A stretch of DNA of 64,000 bases from Ophiura sarsii (GCA_035610835.1 CM069449.1:14361963-14425962); one strand, 5' to 3'. Positions 20,608-31,880 are shown, counted from the first letter of the stretch. Program-made: numbers and translations. The notes: a model not told the origin generated them from the sequence alone.

Positions 20608-21865
20608 AAAATCGATTCGAAGAAAGAATATACTGTATAAGAAATCAATCAAGAAACCTACTGGAGTAAAATATTGACAAGTACAAAAGTTATCTAAATA
20701 AACTAAACTCTACTCTACGCTTTGCAAAATAAAGCTATTTTTGCGATTTGCTTGAAAAGGAAAAATACAACATGAGGAATACATGGAAAGTTTTAAATTC
20801 AATTATTAGAAGAAGAAAACTTACGAAACGAAACGAAACTTACACCAGTCCTAATGATATTGTAATGCAATTCAACAAATACTTTGCGAATATAGGATCA
20901 TCCTTAGCTTCAAGTATCAGTCACACTGGAAACAATTTCTCTTCTTATCTTAATGAGAACATCAGTTCAACCTGCTTTTTTAAACCAACAAATGATGAAG
21001 AAATGATAAAGATAATAACTAAACTTGGTAGTAATAAGAGCGCAGGTCATGTACATATTAAATCGGATCTAATACAAAAGATATCAAAGGAAATAGCTTA
21101 TCCTCTTACACTATTATTCAATTTTCGTTAAGTAATGGTGTAGTGCCTTATGAGTTGAAAATAGCTAGAGTTGTACCTATCTATAAGAAAGATAATCCAC
21201 AAATATTTGGAAATTATAGACCTGTATCTGTATTACCCTGTTTATCAAAGATTTTGGAGCGTATTGTGTATAATCGCTGCTATGATTTTCTGTGTAAACA
21301 TAATATTTTGTATGATAAACAATATGGATTCCGTCAAAAAACATTCTACTTATATGGCAGTTATAGATGTCGTAAATGATTTGACTAAGAAAATAGACGA
21401 GGGAATGTATAATGTAGGTATTTTCATGGATCTATCTAAAGCGTTCGATACCATCGACCATACCATTCTATTGCATACATTATATCACTATGGTTTCAGA
21501 GGTGTTGCGTATGATTGGTTTTCAAATTACCTATACAATAGAAAACAGTATGTTCATTATAATGGTATAGCATCTTCTAAATTAAATATATCTTGCGGTG
21601 TACCTCAAGGGTCAATACTCGGACCACTATTATTTATAATATATATGAATGATATTTGTATCACATCCAAACTTTTATCTTTTGTACTATTTGCGGATGA
21701 CACCACCATTCTCTATAGTCACAACGATCTGTCAATGTTATGTGACACTTTAAATATCGAGCTCTGTGAGGTATGCAACTGGTTCAAAGCAAATAAACTG
21801 TCACTCAATGCTAAAAGATTAACCAAATGTACTTTGGGACATCTTATCAAACAAGGAATATAGAT
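20608..21865 (+). mobile_element. LINE reverse transcriptase, decayed (Jockey/CR1-like group)
   Basis: The reverse transcriptase domain is recognisable in pieces: RNILYKKSIKKPT (about 20620, with stops after it), LLEKEKYNMRNTWKVLNSII (about 20748), FGNYRPVSVLPCLSKILERI (about 21206), DLSKAFDTIDH (motif A, about 21430), GVPQGSILGPLLF (motif B) and FADDTTIL (motif C). The main part is split by two single-base shifts, one in a T run near 21124 and one in an A run near 21337. The coding sequence degenerates after about 21800 and the endonuclease domain is absent. A dead copy unless the two homopolymer shifts are assembly errors. Confidence 0.85.
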
Positions 21866-22289
21866 GATCATCGAACATCTATGGGGGCTCGCCTGGAGAA
21901 TAGGCTACAGGGTATCACTCCCCCTCCCCCCCCCCCCCCCAAAAGAAAATGCCTCTTGTTATGCCGTTCATTATGAAAAAGAACACATCAAAATGGGGGG
22001 GATCCATTTCCGTAAGTAGGTTTTTTTTATAGCCTCATTTCTGGATTTCCGTAAATTTCCGGAAGTTTTGCAGCTGCTGGGCATACACAATCATAGAACC
22101 AGCAGCCCCTGTCAGTCAGGGAGTGCGCCCACTAGGTCAGCTGCCACGACTCACACACAAGCTAACATTGGATAGAGCTGAAAAACATCGCATGAGAACA
22201 AAACTAGTGGATTTTTTAAAATCAATAATAAATAAAAATCAATAAATGTGTGAAGTTAAAACTTCACACATTTATATTTGCTTGTATAC
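21866..22289. other. Gene-free DNA with C tract and a perfect hairpin
   Basis: A C-rich tract lies at 21920-21940. A perfect 12-bp inverted repeat (AAATGTGTGAAG / CTTCACACATTT, 22244-22273, 6-nt loop) directly precedes the dispersed segment at 22290 and may mark its edge. No coding sequence. Confidence 0.45.
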
Positions 22290-23230
22290 CCCCCTAAGGT
22301 AGTAAAAGTATACATTTTCTGAAGGGAAATTGCATGAGGAAACCAAATATGCCATTGAAATTATAGTACGACCAAGGACTAAAATGGTCAGAAATGTTGG
22401 GAAAAAAATATCAGAGTTTTTTAATTTTTAATTTGAGATTCGTATATTTTTTATACTTACCCCCATCATTATTTACTTTACATATTCGAATTACTCATGA
22501 AATTACCCATTAGATGATATATAATTGTCAAAGGTTACTACGTCGGTATGGTAATTATACCGGCTAGTGAATATCTCCAATTTTTATTTTATATTATTTT
22601 CACAATTTTTAGAAATATTTGTTAAGGATAAACCCTTCCCTGATCTAAACTGCATTTCTGAATTCCTCTAGTTACAAGCTTTCCAAAAATGTACACTTTT
22701 GCTATGTTGAAAACTTTTCTGTTATAGTCATTTTTATAAATCTGGTAAATTGAGGCTGATTATTCATGTTGACTGTGTAGCGAATAGGAAGAAAGCTGAA
22801 GATCATGGTCTTGTCCACAATTAATTAGTTGTTACAAATAGTTGACAAGTCTGTTGAACCACATACTTAAAGACTTCACTATATATCCTTTAAAATGGGA
22901 CCAGAATGGTGTTTGTAACATTAGGGGATGACTAGTTATTCTAAAAAGAACAAAGCATGGGATTATCCCCATTGAGTCTGTACAGGCGGCACCCCTTCCG
23001 GCGGCACCTCTTCCGGCACCACCCCTGGTCCCCAAACATCAAACAGCTGTATTTCCTGTTCTGTATTAGCTATACCAGTGCCATTTTCAGGCAGATAGCT
23101 TGTTATTAGGGCTTTAATAGCTTTTGTGGTTTTAAAGATATTTAAGGAATATGACAGCATGAAACTAAAAAATGTAACAGCACCACCCTATTGGGAAGCG
23201 AGTTCATAACGCGTGACCATATATATACTT
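22290..23230. repeat. Upstream segment of T3, homologous to 11530-12480
   Basis: See 11530-12480. The first 350 bp also match 31400-31880 in inverted orientation (shared: TATACCGGCTAGTGAATATC, GGTTACTACGTCGG in complement). No gene seen. Confidence 0.6.
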
Positions 23231-23236
23231 TTAATT

Positions 23237-23547
23237 AGGCCTAAAAAAAGGTTTGATTGGCGTATCCCGACCGACCCTATTTTTACCGCCGACCCTAGAC
23301 ATCTTCTTTTTTTTCTTTCTTTTTTTCTTTCTTTTTTTCCCATTTTTTTCCATTTTTTTTTTGCATGAGAAAAAACACAGTGAAAATGTGTATTTGTGCC
23401 ATTTGTTTATGTCTATATGGTATATGTGTGCTGGTATATAACATTTCATAGACGTTTTGATAGATTTTTTTAAAAAAATTAAAAATCCGACCTACCTACC
23501 CTATTTTTTTTCTATGTTACGCCAATCAAACCTTTTTTTAGGCCTTA
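23237..23547. mobile_element. MITE immediately upstream of T3
   Basis: The inverted ends are TAGGCCTAAAAAAAGG plus TTTGATTGGCGTA at the left and the complement at the right (23517-23547), about 29 bp with very few mismatches. The inside is mostly T-rich and A-rich. It lies just over 100 bp before the T3 ATG, where the other genes carry the conserved 5' flank. Confidence 0.75.
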
Positions 23548-23664
23548 TTGAGATAGCAGTGTTTCATAGTTACCGTTGCAAATCTATCTAGTTCCAACCA
23601 GTTCAAATTTCAGCGCTCGTCATACCAGTGCAGTAAATCATATATTTTGGACAAGCTTCTCAAA

Positions 23665-25394
23665 ATGGCGGCATCATACATTCGGGCTGTCGAGGACGAA
23701 CTCTCGTGTCCGGTATGTTTTGAGCTATTCGTAGACCCATACATGCCTAAGCTATTGCCTACTTGCGGCCATGTGTGCTGCATGGTGTGTCTCAAGAAAA
23801 TGGCTGCGGGGATTTTTAACAAAAAATGTCCAGAATGCAGATCCGAAAGATTGTCAGCATTCCGAAAGACGGTGTGACCTCTTTCCTGACCAATTTCAGA
23901 TTACGTACCCTGGCCGACATTCATCGGAAGATCGCTGATGGACAAAGCCTGGGTGGGGGAGAGGCCGCAAAACCTTCAGTTTGCACATGCCCGCCGGTTC
24001 ATGACGGTGAGAAGATCCACTATAATCACTGTACCACCTGTAACATGTCAGCTTGCCAAGCTTGTATGACTCTGAAACACAACGGAGCTGGACATAACAT
24101 TGAAGGCGTGAAAGAAAAGTACAGTCGATAAAAAGTTGAGATGCAGTTCTCCATTGAGGAAACGGGTCGCGATATCCACCGGGCAAAAGATATAATGGAG
24201 ACGCTCCGTAAACACGTTGATCATGAACACCAATCATGGGCAAATGTGGAAAAAGAAATCGATACTTCTGTTGAAGAATATATCAACAGAGTACAAGAGA
24301 AAAGCCAGAGATTAAAGAGTCAAGTACAGCATGACAAAGAGAGAAGAATCACCGACCTGCAGAAGAGAATGTCTGTTGCAGAAGAGGGAATCCAGTCAGC
24401 TGAAAGAAGTAAACGAGATGCTACCAACGCCCTTGAGAACAAACCCGACTTCGAATATGTTACGCAACACGCATCTCTCGTTGATAAACTGAAGAGACTT
24501 AGGTTGGAGGTACAGATGTCTCGGATCAGTACAACACCATACGCTGTAACTCAATTTGTGCAGGGCATTGCACAGGATATAACGTTAGGTCGTTTTGTGG
24601 CAACACGGAAACTTGAATCGATCCAGACCCTGGATGGGTTTGAGCGGGCAATAAACACTGCATGCTCTGCAGATGGATTGCTGCTTGCTGTCTGTGACTT
24701 AGATGGGAATAAACTGATATTGTATCACAAAGCATCAAATGGTCAATATGAAAAGTGCCGTGTACTGAATCTGAGATCATCAAACCAATGGATGCCAACA
24801 GATATGGCTATCTCCTCCAATAGTAGATTCCTGGTGGCAAGATGTATATGTATTGAAGTGTACACTCCTGAGGGTAACTACTTAAAGAGAATTATCACCA
24901 CTGCGGGCAAAGCTGGGACAGTGAATGTAAACTCTGTGACCACAATGTCCAATGGCAATATCCTATCAGGAGACATTGCCAGATCCGTCATAACAGAACA
25001 TGATCCTACTGGTAACATTGTGAGGACAATCGCAACAAAAATCACTCTCATTAGAGACACACACATCGCAATAAGTGACTATAAGAGTGGTAAAGTGAAT
25101 GTGATGGATATTCAGTCTGGACAGGAAACACGCAGCATTGATATCCCACATGTGAGTGGAATCTGCTATGATGAGCAAACTGATCGTCTGTTGACTGTAA
25201 GGAGTAAACCAGGCTGTAAGCCTGGGTATGTACTCCTCAACACCGGTGTAATAGAGCAGTACTGTTGTACCACAGGCAGGTTAGTAGCTTGCCTGGCAAA
25301 GGGATTGCAAGATCCTCGTGGTATGAGATTCTCATCAGTTGGAATTCTAGCTGTTGCTGATCAGAAGACTGTCGAATTGTACAAAATTGAATGA
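23665..25394 (+). pseudogene. TRIM-type gene T3, disrupted by frameshift and stop codon
   Basis: The start ATG at 23665 and a complete RING (same C3HC4 spacing as T2) are intact. Relative to its paralogues five extra bases (ATCCG, 23841-23845) follow the last RING cysteine and shift the frame to a stop at 23875-23877. The B-box region continues in another frame with an extra proline (CPPVH) and altered spacing, then ends at TAA 24129-24131, where paralogues have CAG. From ATG 24141 a 417-residue frame is open to the normal end (coiled coil, linker with IAQDITLG, propeller); in the propeller a 15-bp deletion keeps frame. The conserved 5' flank is missing. Either a pseudogene or, less likely, a source of a RING-less protein from 24141. 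Confidence 0.85.
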
Positions 25395-25560
25395 ACAACT
25401 TGTGATACTCTGTTATCTAATAAATTAACATTTATGATTAGTCACATCACACAAGGGGGCTTATGATGGCAAAATTATGTTGAAGATATTGAAAAAAAAT
25501 AAGAATAAAAGAAAAACCAAAAGACATTTCTCCCTATTTCCTTGAAGAAGAAAAACGATT
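25395..25560 (+). other. 3' flank of T3, type B
   Basis: Similar to the T2 3' flank for about 165 bp (TCACATCACACAAGGGGGCT, GGCAAAATTATGTTGAAGAT). An AATAAA at 25419-25424 is a possible poly(A) signal. Homology then ends. Confidence 0.55.
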
Positions 25561-25865
25561 GCAAGTGTGGTTGAATAAAAGAGCACTACTTTGAGCGGAG
25601 CAACGCATGCATCTGATTGGCCTAAATTTATCTATGGCATCAAGAATGTTACCGCCTACACGATCACTAGGCCTATTTAGGGACTATAGAAGAATCCTGC
25701 CCAACATGTATGTATATTGATGATAATCTGCATCGTAAAGCAGGGGTGTATTTAGGAGGCGGGAGCATTTGCCCCTACCCGAGGACTTTGACCTAATACG
25801 ACACAAACTCAAAACCCTGAGGGGTCCCCTGAGCTATACGAGGGGCATTCAATAAATACCTGCAA

Positions 25866-26236
25866 CCATTGGAAATCTCTGAACCGTGACACGTGTCAGT
25901 AAAATGAACATACTTAAACTGTAAGTCTTACTCTTTTCTCAGACAATTTCGAACACGTAGGTCATTTTTATCATTACATTTCAGCACTGTGAATACCGTG
26001 ATCTCAGGGCACTGGTTAGGGAATTAAATGTTACAATGGCGGGACATTTGAAAGACATTTATAATGCTGATTCTTGTCAATTTTCAATGCCCAGAGACCA
26101 TGATGTTTATAGTACTGAAATTACATGATACAAATTACCCACATGTTTGACATTTTCCGTGAGAAAGGGGCAAGACTTACATTTTAAGTATCATAAGTTT
26201 AGTTTATTTTCACATGTCACGGTTCAGAGATTTTTT
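25866..26236. mobile_element. MITE-like element with about 45-bp inverted ends
   Basis: AAATCTCTGAACCGTGACAC at the left recurs as its complement at 26195-26232 (CATGTCACGGTTCAGAGATT), and the match continues inward with changes (ACATACTTAAACT against AGTTTAGTTTATTTT). No coding sequence. Confidence 0.6.
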
Positions 26237-26598
26237 ATTTGGTACGAACAATTGATCAATTTTGTTCGAGGATTATTCGGTCAGGTGCAAAGAATGTTAT
26301 TTTTAGTTATTCTGTTGGAGTTGTAATTCTGGGCACTACCTGTAAATGTTAACCTGATTTGGGTTGAAACTTTCAAATACTTTTGTATATGAAATTGTTA
26401 TGGACTAGATCAGAAAACCATTGAAAAAGAGATCACCAAACTAGTGTCCATGGAAATATGAATGTTCTGAACCAGCAAGTTGATGATCTATTTTGGGAAA
26501 AAACTTTGATTGAATTTTTTATTTGTATTGGCTACCCAGATGGGACAAACCACACTAAAAAACCAATCAGATACACTCTAAGAAAAGACCCCACTTAC

Positions 26599-26916
26599 CC
26601 TGACTCCTGCCCTCGTGTATGCAGACACCATATCCGCTTTGAACTGTTCAAGTTTGAAGGTAGTATTTGATGTGATTGGCGAAGGATTGACCTCAAATAC
26701 TGTAAATCCGCAGAGATTGGCTGCTAATCTGGCAAAGAGATCGCTCAGACCTGGGTTGCCATCTGTTACCAGGAGGGTGTGGCCTACGTCATGCGGGGCC
26801 ATGATGGTGCTGCAGATAGATCACTCAAACATGGGTTGCCATCAGCCACGATGAGGGTGTGGCCTATGCGGGGCCATGATGGTGCGAGTCAGACGGCATA
26901 CTCTCTGAATGGTTTC
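26599..26916 (-). pseudogene. Dynein heavy chain-like exon (AAA4 region), apparently frame-broken
   Basis: On the minus strand an acceptor (TTAACAG, before 26916) opens a frame reading ETIQRVCRLTRTIMAPH. Further on GHTLLV, LFARLAANLCGFTVFEV and FKLEQFKADMVSAYTRAGVR match the layout of the AAA4 ATP-binding segment of dynein heavy chains. A good donor (GTAAGT, 26598-26593) follows. The P-loop position reads VTDGNPGLSD and lacks the lysine. A roughly 74-bp partial duplication lies inside the exon; its first copy lacks five bases and breaks the frame. It pairs in phase with the exon at 27871-28021. A degenerate-AAA, DNHD1-like relative is possible; the identification is from memory of the family pattern. 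Confidence 0.5.
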
Positions 26917-27299
26917 CTGTTAAGTATGCAAAAGCAGAGATAATTAGGGAGTTTGAATTTTTTATATCCAAGGACCACACCAATCTTATAAAAAATAGGT
27001 CTCAATTCCCTGGAAAACATGTATATTTAACTAGTGTACCTTAAATGGAATGAACCTGGCTTAAACTTGGGTCATTCGAAAAGTGTTGCAATCCATACAA
27101 TATCTATCCACAATCAGTGGCTGACTGACATATCATAAGTCCCTGGTTGATGTGCTGGACAGTAAGTGCATCCAAACCAATGTATTTTAAACCAATGTGT
27201 TTTGATATGGTTGTTATTTCATCATAAGCAGTCTTGAAACACGAAAAAAGAGTTGGCATAAAACAGGGGTCATTCAAAAAGTTGTGCATTCTTTTTACG

Positions 27300-27630
27300 A
27301 GTTTAACAATGTCATGTTGATTTAATTAATTTACTTCAGAATTCAAGAAGAAACATTAAAAATTGCCATTATTGTTGTTTCTACTGAAAAAAACCAATGT
27401 TTTAAATATGTTGGAATACCACCCTTAACGATGTAAAATGCTGGTTGCGGCTCTACCAGCATTTCTTGAATCGACATTTTGTTGTACAAAGAGGGGGGAT
27501 TTTTCTTAATCCTTATAGGTGTAAGTTCATACATGTAATACAATTGTAAAAATATACATATCCCAGTTTTTATCACATATTTTTGTAATTGAGGGCGCTG
27601 CCTCCACCACATCTCTTAATGCCCCTTTAA
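27300..27630. mobile_element. MITE, TTAA type, second copy
   Basis: The right two thirds match 7980-8314 closely (TCAGAATTCAAGA, TTGAATCGACATTTTG, TACAATTGTAAAAATATACA, CATCTCTTAATGCCCCTTTAA in two overlapping pieces). The left inverted end is not recognisable. It lies in the intron between the two dynein-like exons. Confidence 0.6.
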
Positions 27631-27870
27631 TTTATCTGGCAAGTTAATGGTAAAAGAATCAACTAAGTTTGTTTGTTTGAGTCTGTTAAGTAAGGTAAAG
27701 ACAATGAGACACAAGGGTATGTTGTAACCAGTGCTGTAGGACTCGGGACTCAGACTCGGACTTGGACTCGGATAATGAGGACTCGACTGCAACACTGGTT
27801 GTAACCCTATATCTAGTACATCATCGCTCCCGGGTGTCAATGTCTATGAAATACAATGATAACTGCTTAC

Positions 27871-28021
27871 CCTGTAAACATCAATCTCATCGAATATATC
27901 CAACGCCAGCACATTCATGTCTTCATCCCAGTCGTCAGTCCGCTTTGGTGTAAGAAACGCTTTCTCTGCTGTTCCCATGGCGCCAGCATGACTGATGCTG
28001 TAATAGGAGGCTGAACTAGCC
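27871..28021 (-). CDS. Internal exon, probably of the same dynein-like gene
   Basis: A 151-bp minus-strand exon with a pyrimidine-rich acceptor (TTATGTTTCCATACAG) and donor GTAAGC. It completes one codon then encodes exactly 50 residues, including KRTDDWDEDMNVLALDIFDE and ending IDVYR, so the downstream exon at 26916 continues in phase 0. Residues 30-45 are strongly acidic and clearly protein-like. In dynein heavy chains a loosely conserved segment ending in an acidic LF-type motif precedes AAA4, which fits the order seen here. No further exons were found upstream before the T4 flank or downstream to 25.4 kb; the gene is either a fragment or has long introns. Confidence 0.45.
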
Positions 28022-28433
28022 CTGTATGGAAACATAACAGAGTGTTTAATTTGTGTTAGGGGCGGAGGTTAGAAGGGGTATAATTCTTACTCTCAGGTAT
28101 CGGCTGATGTTATAACTAGCATCTTTTTTCCAATATTGGAACTCCCCTCCCCCACCCCTTTCTCCCCCTGGTTAAATGTTGAAACATGATATTTGGGTTT
28201 CAGGATACTTGCAGGGTCAACATTTCCCTGTGGGAAGGGGGCAGTAGTCGGACAAAGGCTTCAAGCTTTCCATCAAAGACCGTTATTTTCAATAGTGTAC
28301 ATTTTGCGGAACGGGATTAAAGTGTAACTATTACCCTAACTAAAAAAACAGAAAGGAACACAAGATTAGTTAAGTAGATGAGAGAATATTTTTGTTTCTA
28401 TCAAACAAGTTTAACTCATACATTTCTTTTAAA
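28022..28433. other. Gene-free DNA between the dynein-like exon and the T4 unit
   Basis: Nothing recognisable apart from a short C-rich stretch near 28145-28170. Confidence 0.35.
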
Positions 28434-28985
28434 ACTTTGCCGAAGAGGGTGAAATCTACATATCTTAAACAATGGAGTATATCTTTAGTATTGATAAGTC
28501 CGATTTTCATGATCTAAATTTCTAATGAAAGATTACCGTATGTCAAAGTTGATTTTATTTAAAAATGAACGAATGATGGGTATCGATGGGTACGAATCTT
28601 TTTGGGACAGACCGTATCATAAATAATATTGAATTTAAACTTCAATGTGTTGATGAGTATAAAGACAGATCTTATTGACTTTGTGATATTGCTATCAAGT
28701 TATATCTCTTGAAGCCATGGATACAGATTTAAAAGTTTAAAGGTCGTGACATATGATGATAATGGTATGAAGATAATATTTCAAACGTAATTCAGACTGA
28801 ACTTAACACATTTATTAATTAATATAGATATATATAACTATACAAATGTATTGGTATTATCTTGTTCCAGACAGAAATCTAGTTCGAACCAGCCCTCGCA
28901 TTCCATAGTATAAATTGATACTTCTATTATTTTCATACGGTTGATCATAACATAAGTGACCCACTAGCTTATCACAATCATGACA
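28434..28985 (+). promoter_or_regulatory. Conserved 5' flank of T4
   Basis: Same distal and proximal blocks as in the T2 flank (13000-13521); here the proximal part has small insertions between GATCATAA and the ATG. The flank begins at AACTTTGCCGAAGAGGGTGA, shared with T5. Confidence 0.5.
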
Positions 28986-30731
28986 ATGGCCGCATCATTC
29001 CTTCGCTCTGCCGAGGATGAACTCTCATGTCCCGTATGTTTCGAACTATTCGTGGACCCAAACACACCTAAGACGTTGCCTGCTTGCGGCCATGTGTGCT
29101 GTGAGGTATGTCTCAACAAAATGGCTGCGGGGAAGTGTGATCAAAAATGCCCAGAATGCAGGAAGATTGTCAGCATTCCAAAAGACGGTGTGTCCTCCTT
29201 CCTGACCAATTTCAGATTGCGAACCCTGGCAGACAATCATCGGAAGATTACTGATGGACAAAGCCTGAGCGTTGGACAGACTGCCAAACCAACGGGTAGA
29301 ACATGCCCGGTTCACAAGGATGAGAAGATGCGCCTTTATTGTACTACCTGCAATGTGTTAACTTGCCAATTGTGCCTGATTCTAAAACACAACGGTACCG
29401 GACATAACATTGAAGGCGTGAAAGAAAAGTACAGCCGACAGAAAGTTGAGTTGCGGTCTGCAATCGAGGAAGCGGGTCGCGATATCCAAAATGCAAAAGA
29501 TATAAAGCAGGAACTCCAGACACATGTGGAGCTAGAGCGCCAATCCCTGGCTGCCACAGAAAAGCAAATTGATGACTGTGTTGGAGTACATATGAACAAA
29601 GTACTTGAGCATAGCCAAAGTTTAAAAAATCAAGCACAAAAAGCAAGCGGGGAAAAAATGGTCGATCTCCAACAGAAACTGGCTGCTGTCGGGGAAAAAA
29701 TCCAGTCGGCTGAGAGTAGTCATAGAGATGCTACCAATGCCCTTGAGAACAAACCTGACTATGAATATGTTACGCAACACGCATCACTCGTTGATAAAAT
29801 GAAGAGACTTAGGTTAGAGAAACGTGTGTCTGGGATCCGTAAAACACCACATGCTGTTGCTCGATTTGAGAGAGATGTAGCCAAGGATATTACAATAGGT
29901 CACATTGTCATGGATATATATGGTCAAGCGAAGACCATTACATCGATCCAGACGCTGGATGGGTTTGAGTGGGCACGCACCACTGCATGCTCTGCAGATG
30001 GATTGCTGCTTGCTGTGTGTGACTTGGATGGGAAGAAACTGATGATTTATCACAAAGCATCAAATGGTCAATATGACAAGAGGCGCATACTGAATCTGAG
30101 AACATCAAACCCAAATGAGCCAAGAGATGTGACTATCTGTTCCGATGGTAGATTCCTGGTGGCAAGAGGTACATGTATTGAAGTGTACACTCCTGAGGGA
30201 AACTACTTGAAGAACATTACAACAGGAAAAGCTGTTACAGCATGTAATGTATACTCTGTGACAACCACGTCCAATGGCAATATTCTAGCAGGAGACATTG
30301 ACAGATCCGTCATTACTGAACATGATCCTACTGGTAACATTGTGAGGACAATCAATACAAAAATCCAACCATTCTACATCACTCTCATCGGTGACACACA
30401 TATCGCAATGAGTGCCTGTAAGAGTGGTAAAGTGAGTGTGATGAATATTCATTCTGGACAGGAAACACTCAGCATTGATATCCCAGAGGTCCAGGGAATA
30501 TGCTATGATGAGCAAACTGATTGTCTGTTGACTGTGAGGAGTGAACCACACAGTGATCCTGGGTATGTACAATTAAACACCGGTGTAATAGAACAGTACT
30601 GTTGTACCACAGGCAGGTTAGTTGCTTGCCTGGCAAAAGGATTGAATCATCCTCATGGTATAGGATTCTTATCAGTTGGAATTCTAGCTGTTGCTGATAG
30701 GAAGACTGTCAAACTGTACGAAATTCAATGA
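28986..30731 (+). CDS. TRIM-type RING E3 ligase T4
   Basis: An intronless 581-residue protein counted from ATG 28986, which aligns with the T2 and T5 starts; an in-frame ATG at 28980 would add two residues. RING cysteines/histidine at 15, 18, 34, 36, 39, 42, 55 and 58; B-box type 2 from TCPVHKDEKMRLYC to the KHNGTGH histidines. Coiled coil about 145-285. One linker unit (FERDVAKDITIGHIV). The propeller runs from about residue 318 to the end (LYEIQ). The linker is shorter than in T2 and T5. The T4 3' flank is type A like T1, yet its 5' flank is like T2 and T5. Probable E3 ubiquitin ligase; target unknown. Confidence 0.93.
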   Translation: MAASFLRSAEDELSCPVCFELFVDPNTPKTLPACGHVCCEVCLNKMAAGKCDQKCPECRKIVSIPKDGVSSFLTNFRLRTLADNHRKITDGQSLSVGQTAKPTGRTCPVHKDEKMRLYCTTCNVLTCQLCLILKHNGTGHNIEGVKEKYSRQKVELRSAIEEAGRDIQNAKDIKQELQTHVELERQSLAATEKQIDDCVGVHMNKVLEHSQSLKNQAQKASGEKMVDLQQKLAAVGEKIQSAESSHRDATNALENKPDYEYVTQHASLVDKMKRLRLEKRVSGIRKTPHAVARFERDVAKDITIGHIVMDIYGQAKTITSIQTLDGFEWARTTACSADGLLLAVCDLDGKKLMIYHKASNGQYDKRRILNLRTSNPNEPRDVTICSDGRFLVARGTCIEVYTPEGNYLKNITTGKAVTACNVYSVTTTSNGNILAGDIDRSVITEHDPTGNIVRTINTKIQPFYITLIGDTHIAMSACKSGKVSVMNIHSGQETLSIDIPEVQGICYDEQTDCLLTVRSEPHSDPGYVQLNTGVIEQYCCTTGRLVACLAKGLNHPHGIGFLSVGILAVADRKTVKLYEIQ

Positions 30732-30930
30732 ACAACTATGTGATACTCTCTTCATACATGTGTTAACTATTTAACTGAATCATTCTAATCAAGCCATGGA
30801 AGGAGGAATAAGATCATATTGACAGTATTCACAGAAAATTAAACCAATCAACAATCTTGTTTGTATTTGAATTTAAACAATAGCCTCTCAATGATATTGT
30901 ATAATAATTAAAATTGTGCTTTGTTTGATA
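30732..30930 (+). other. 3' flank of T4, type A
   Basis: Aligns with 1433-1640 (CATGGAAGGAGGAATAAG, TTCACAGAAAATTAA, CTCAATGATATTGTAT). Confidence 0.55.
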
Positions 30931-30977
30931 CCACCTGTATATCACTTGTGAAAGTTGAACTTTAAACTTACCACAGC

Positions 30978-31244
30978 TTAAAGGTATATTACGTGATCTT
31001 TCCAGGGAACGCCCTCAACATCGAAAAAAAAAATGAAAGCAGATTTTCTTGCAGATTTACATTTCTGATCATAAATCGTACATACATTCCAAGTTACAAG
31101 GCGATACGATTCTTAATTACTTCAAAATCATGGTTTTAGAGTGAAAATAAACTGTCGGATATCCGACAACTTATTTTATTCTAGTCTAAATTCACTCTAA
31201 AACCATGATTGCTCTCTGGAAAAGATCACATAATATGCCTTTAA
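30978..31244. mobile_element. TTAA-flanked MITE with nested palindrome
   Basis: TTAA at 30978-30981 and 31241-31244 flank a 259-bp element whose ends are AGGTATATTACGTGATC and GATCACATAATATGCCT (one mismatch). Inside, TCATGGTTTTAGAGTGAA and its complement form a second inverted repeat around GTCGGATATCCGAC. Non-coding; strong hairpin potential. Confidence 0.75.
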
Positions 31245-31294
31245 TGTAAATGCCAAAATGTTCAATTTCTTTTTCCCTGCTTTTTCGCACACTT

Positions 31295-31880
31295 AAGGGG
31301 GATGTGCACCTTCGCATAGCCTCCGTAAAACTGCCGTAACTTCTTCATTATTCATTTAATCTTAATACAAGTATACATTTTTTTGCAGGAAAGGGTTCAA
31401 TAAATCCAACTATGATCATGAAATTGACCATTTTGGGGAAAATTATAAAAAACATGTTTTTTGACCCATTTTAGGTTCTGCAAAGATAACTCAGGGCAGA
31501 TCAGGGAAGGGTACATCCTTAAAAAAATATTTCTGAAAATTCTAAAAATATAGAAAATAAAAATTGGAGATATTCACTAGCCGGTATAATTACCTTACCG
31601 ACGTAGTAACCTTTGACAATTACTAGTATATATCATCTGATGGGTAATTTCATGAGAAATTCAAATATGTAAAGTAAATAATGATAGGGGTAGGTATAAA
31701 CATTATATGAATCTTAAATTAAAAATTGAAAATCCTGATATTTTCCGAACATTTTGAATCTTAACATTTTAGTCCTTAGTCGTGCTATAATTTCAATGGC
31801 ATATTTGGTTTTCTCATGTAATTTCCCTTCAGAAAATGTATACTTTTACTACCTCAGGGGGGTATACAAGCACATATAAA
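31295..31880. repeat. Inverted copy of the dispersed segment at 22290-22640
   Basis: Matches 22290-22640 and, more weakly, 11530-11880 in reverse complement, e.g. GATATTCACTAGCCGGTATA and CTACCTCAGGGGGGTATACA. It begins with the CCGTAACTTCTTCATT block seen at 9385. No gene. Confidence 0.6.

Noticed and set aside
23231..23449. Lysine-rich frame before T3
   Set aside because: It comes from the T-rich interior of the MITE at 23237-23547.
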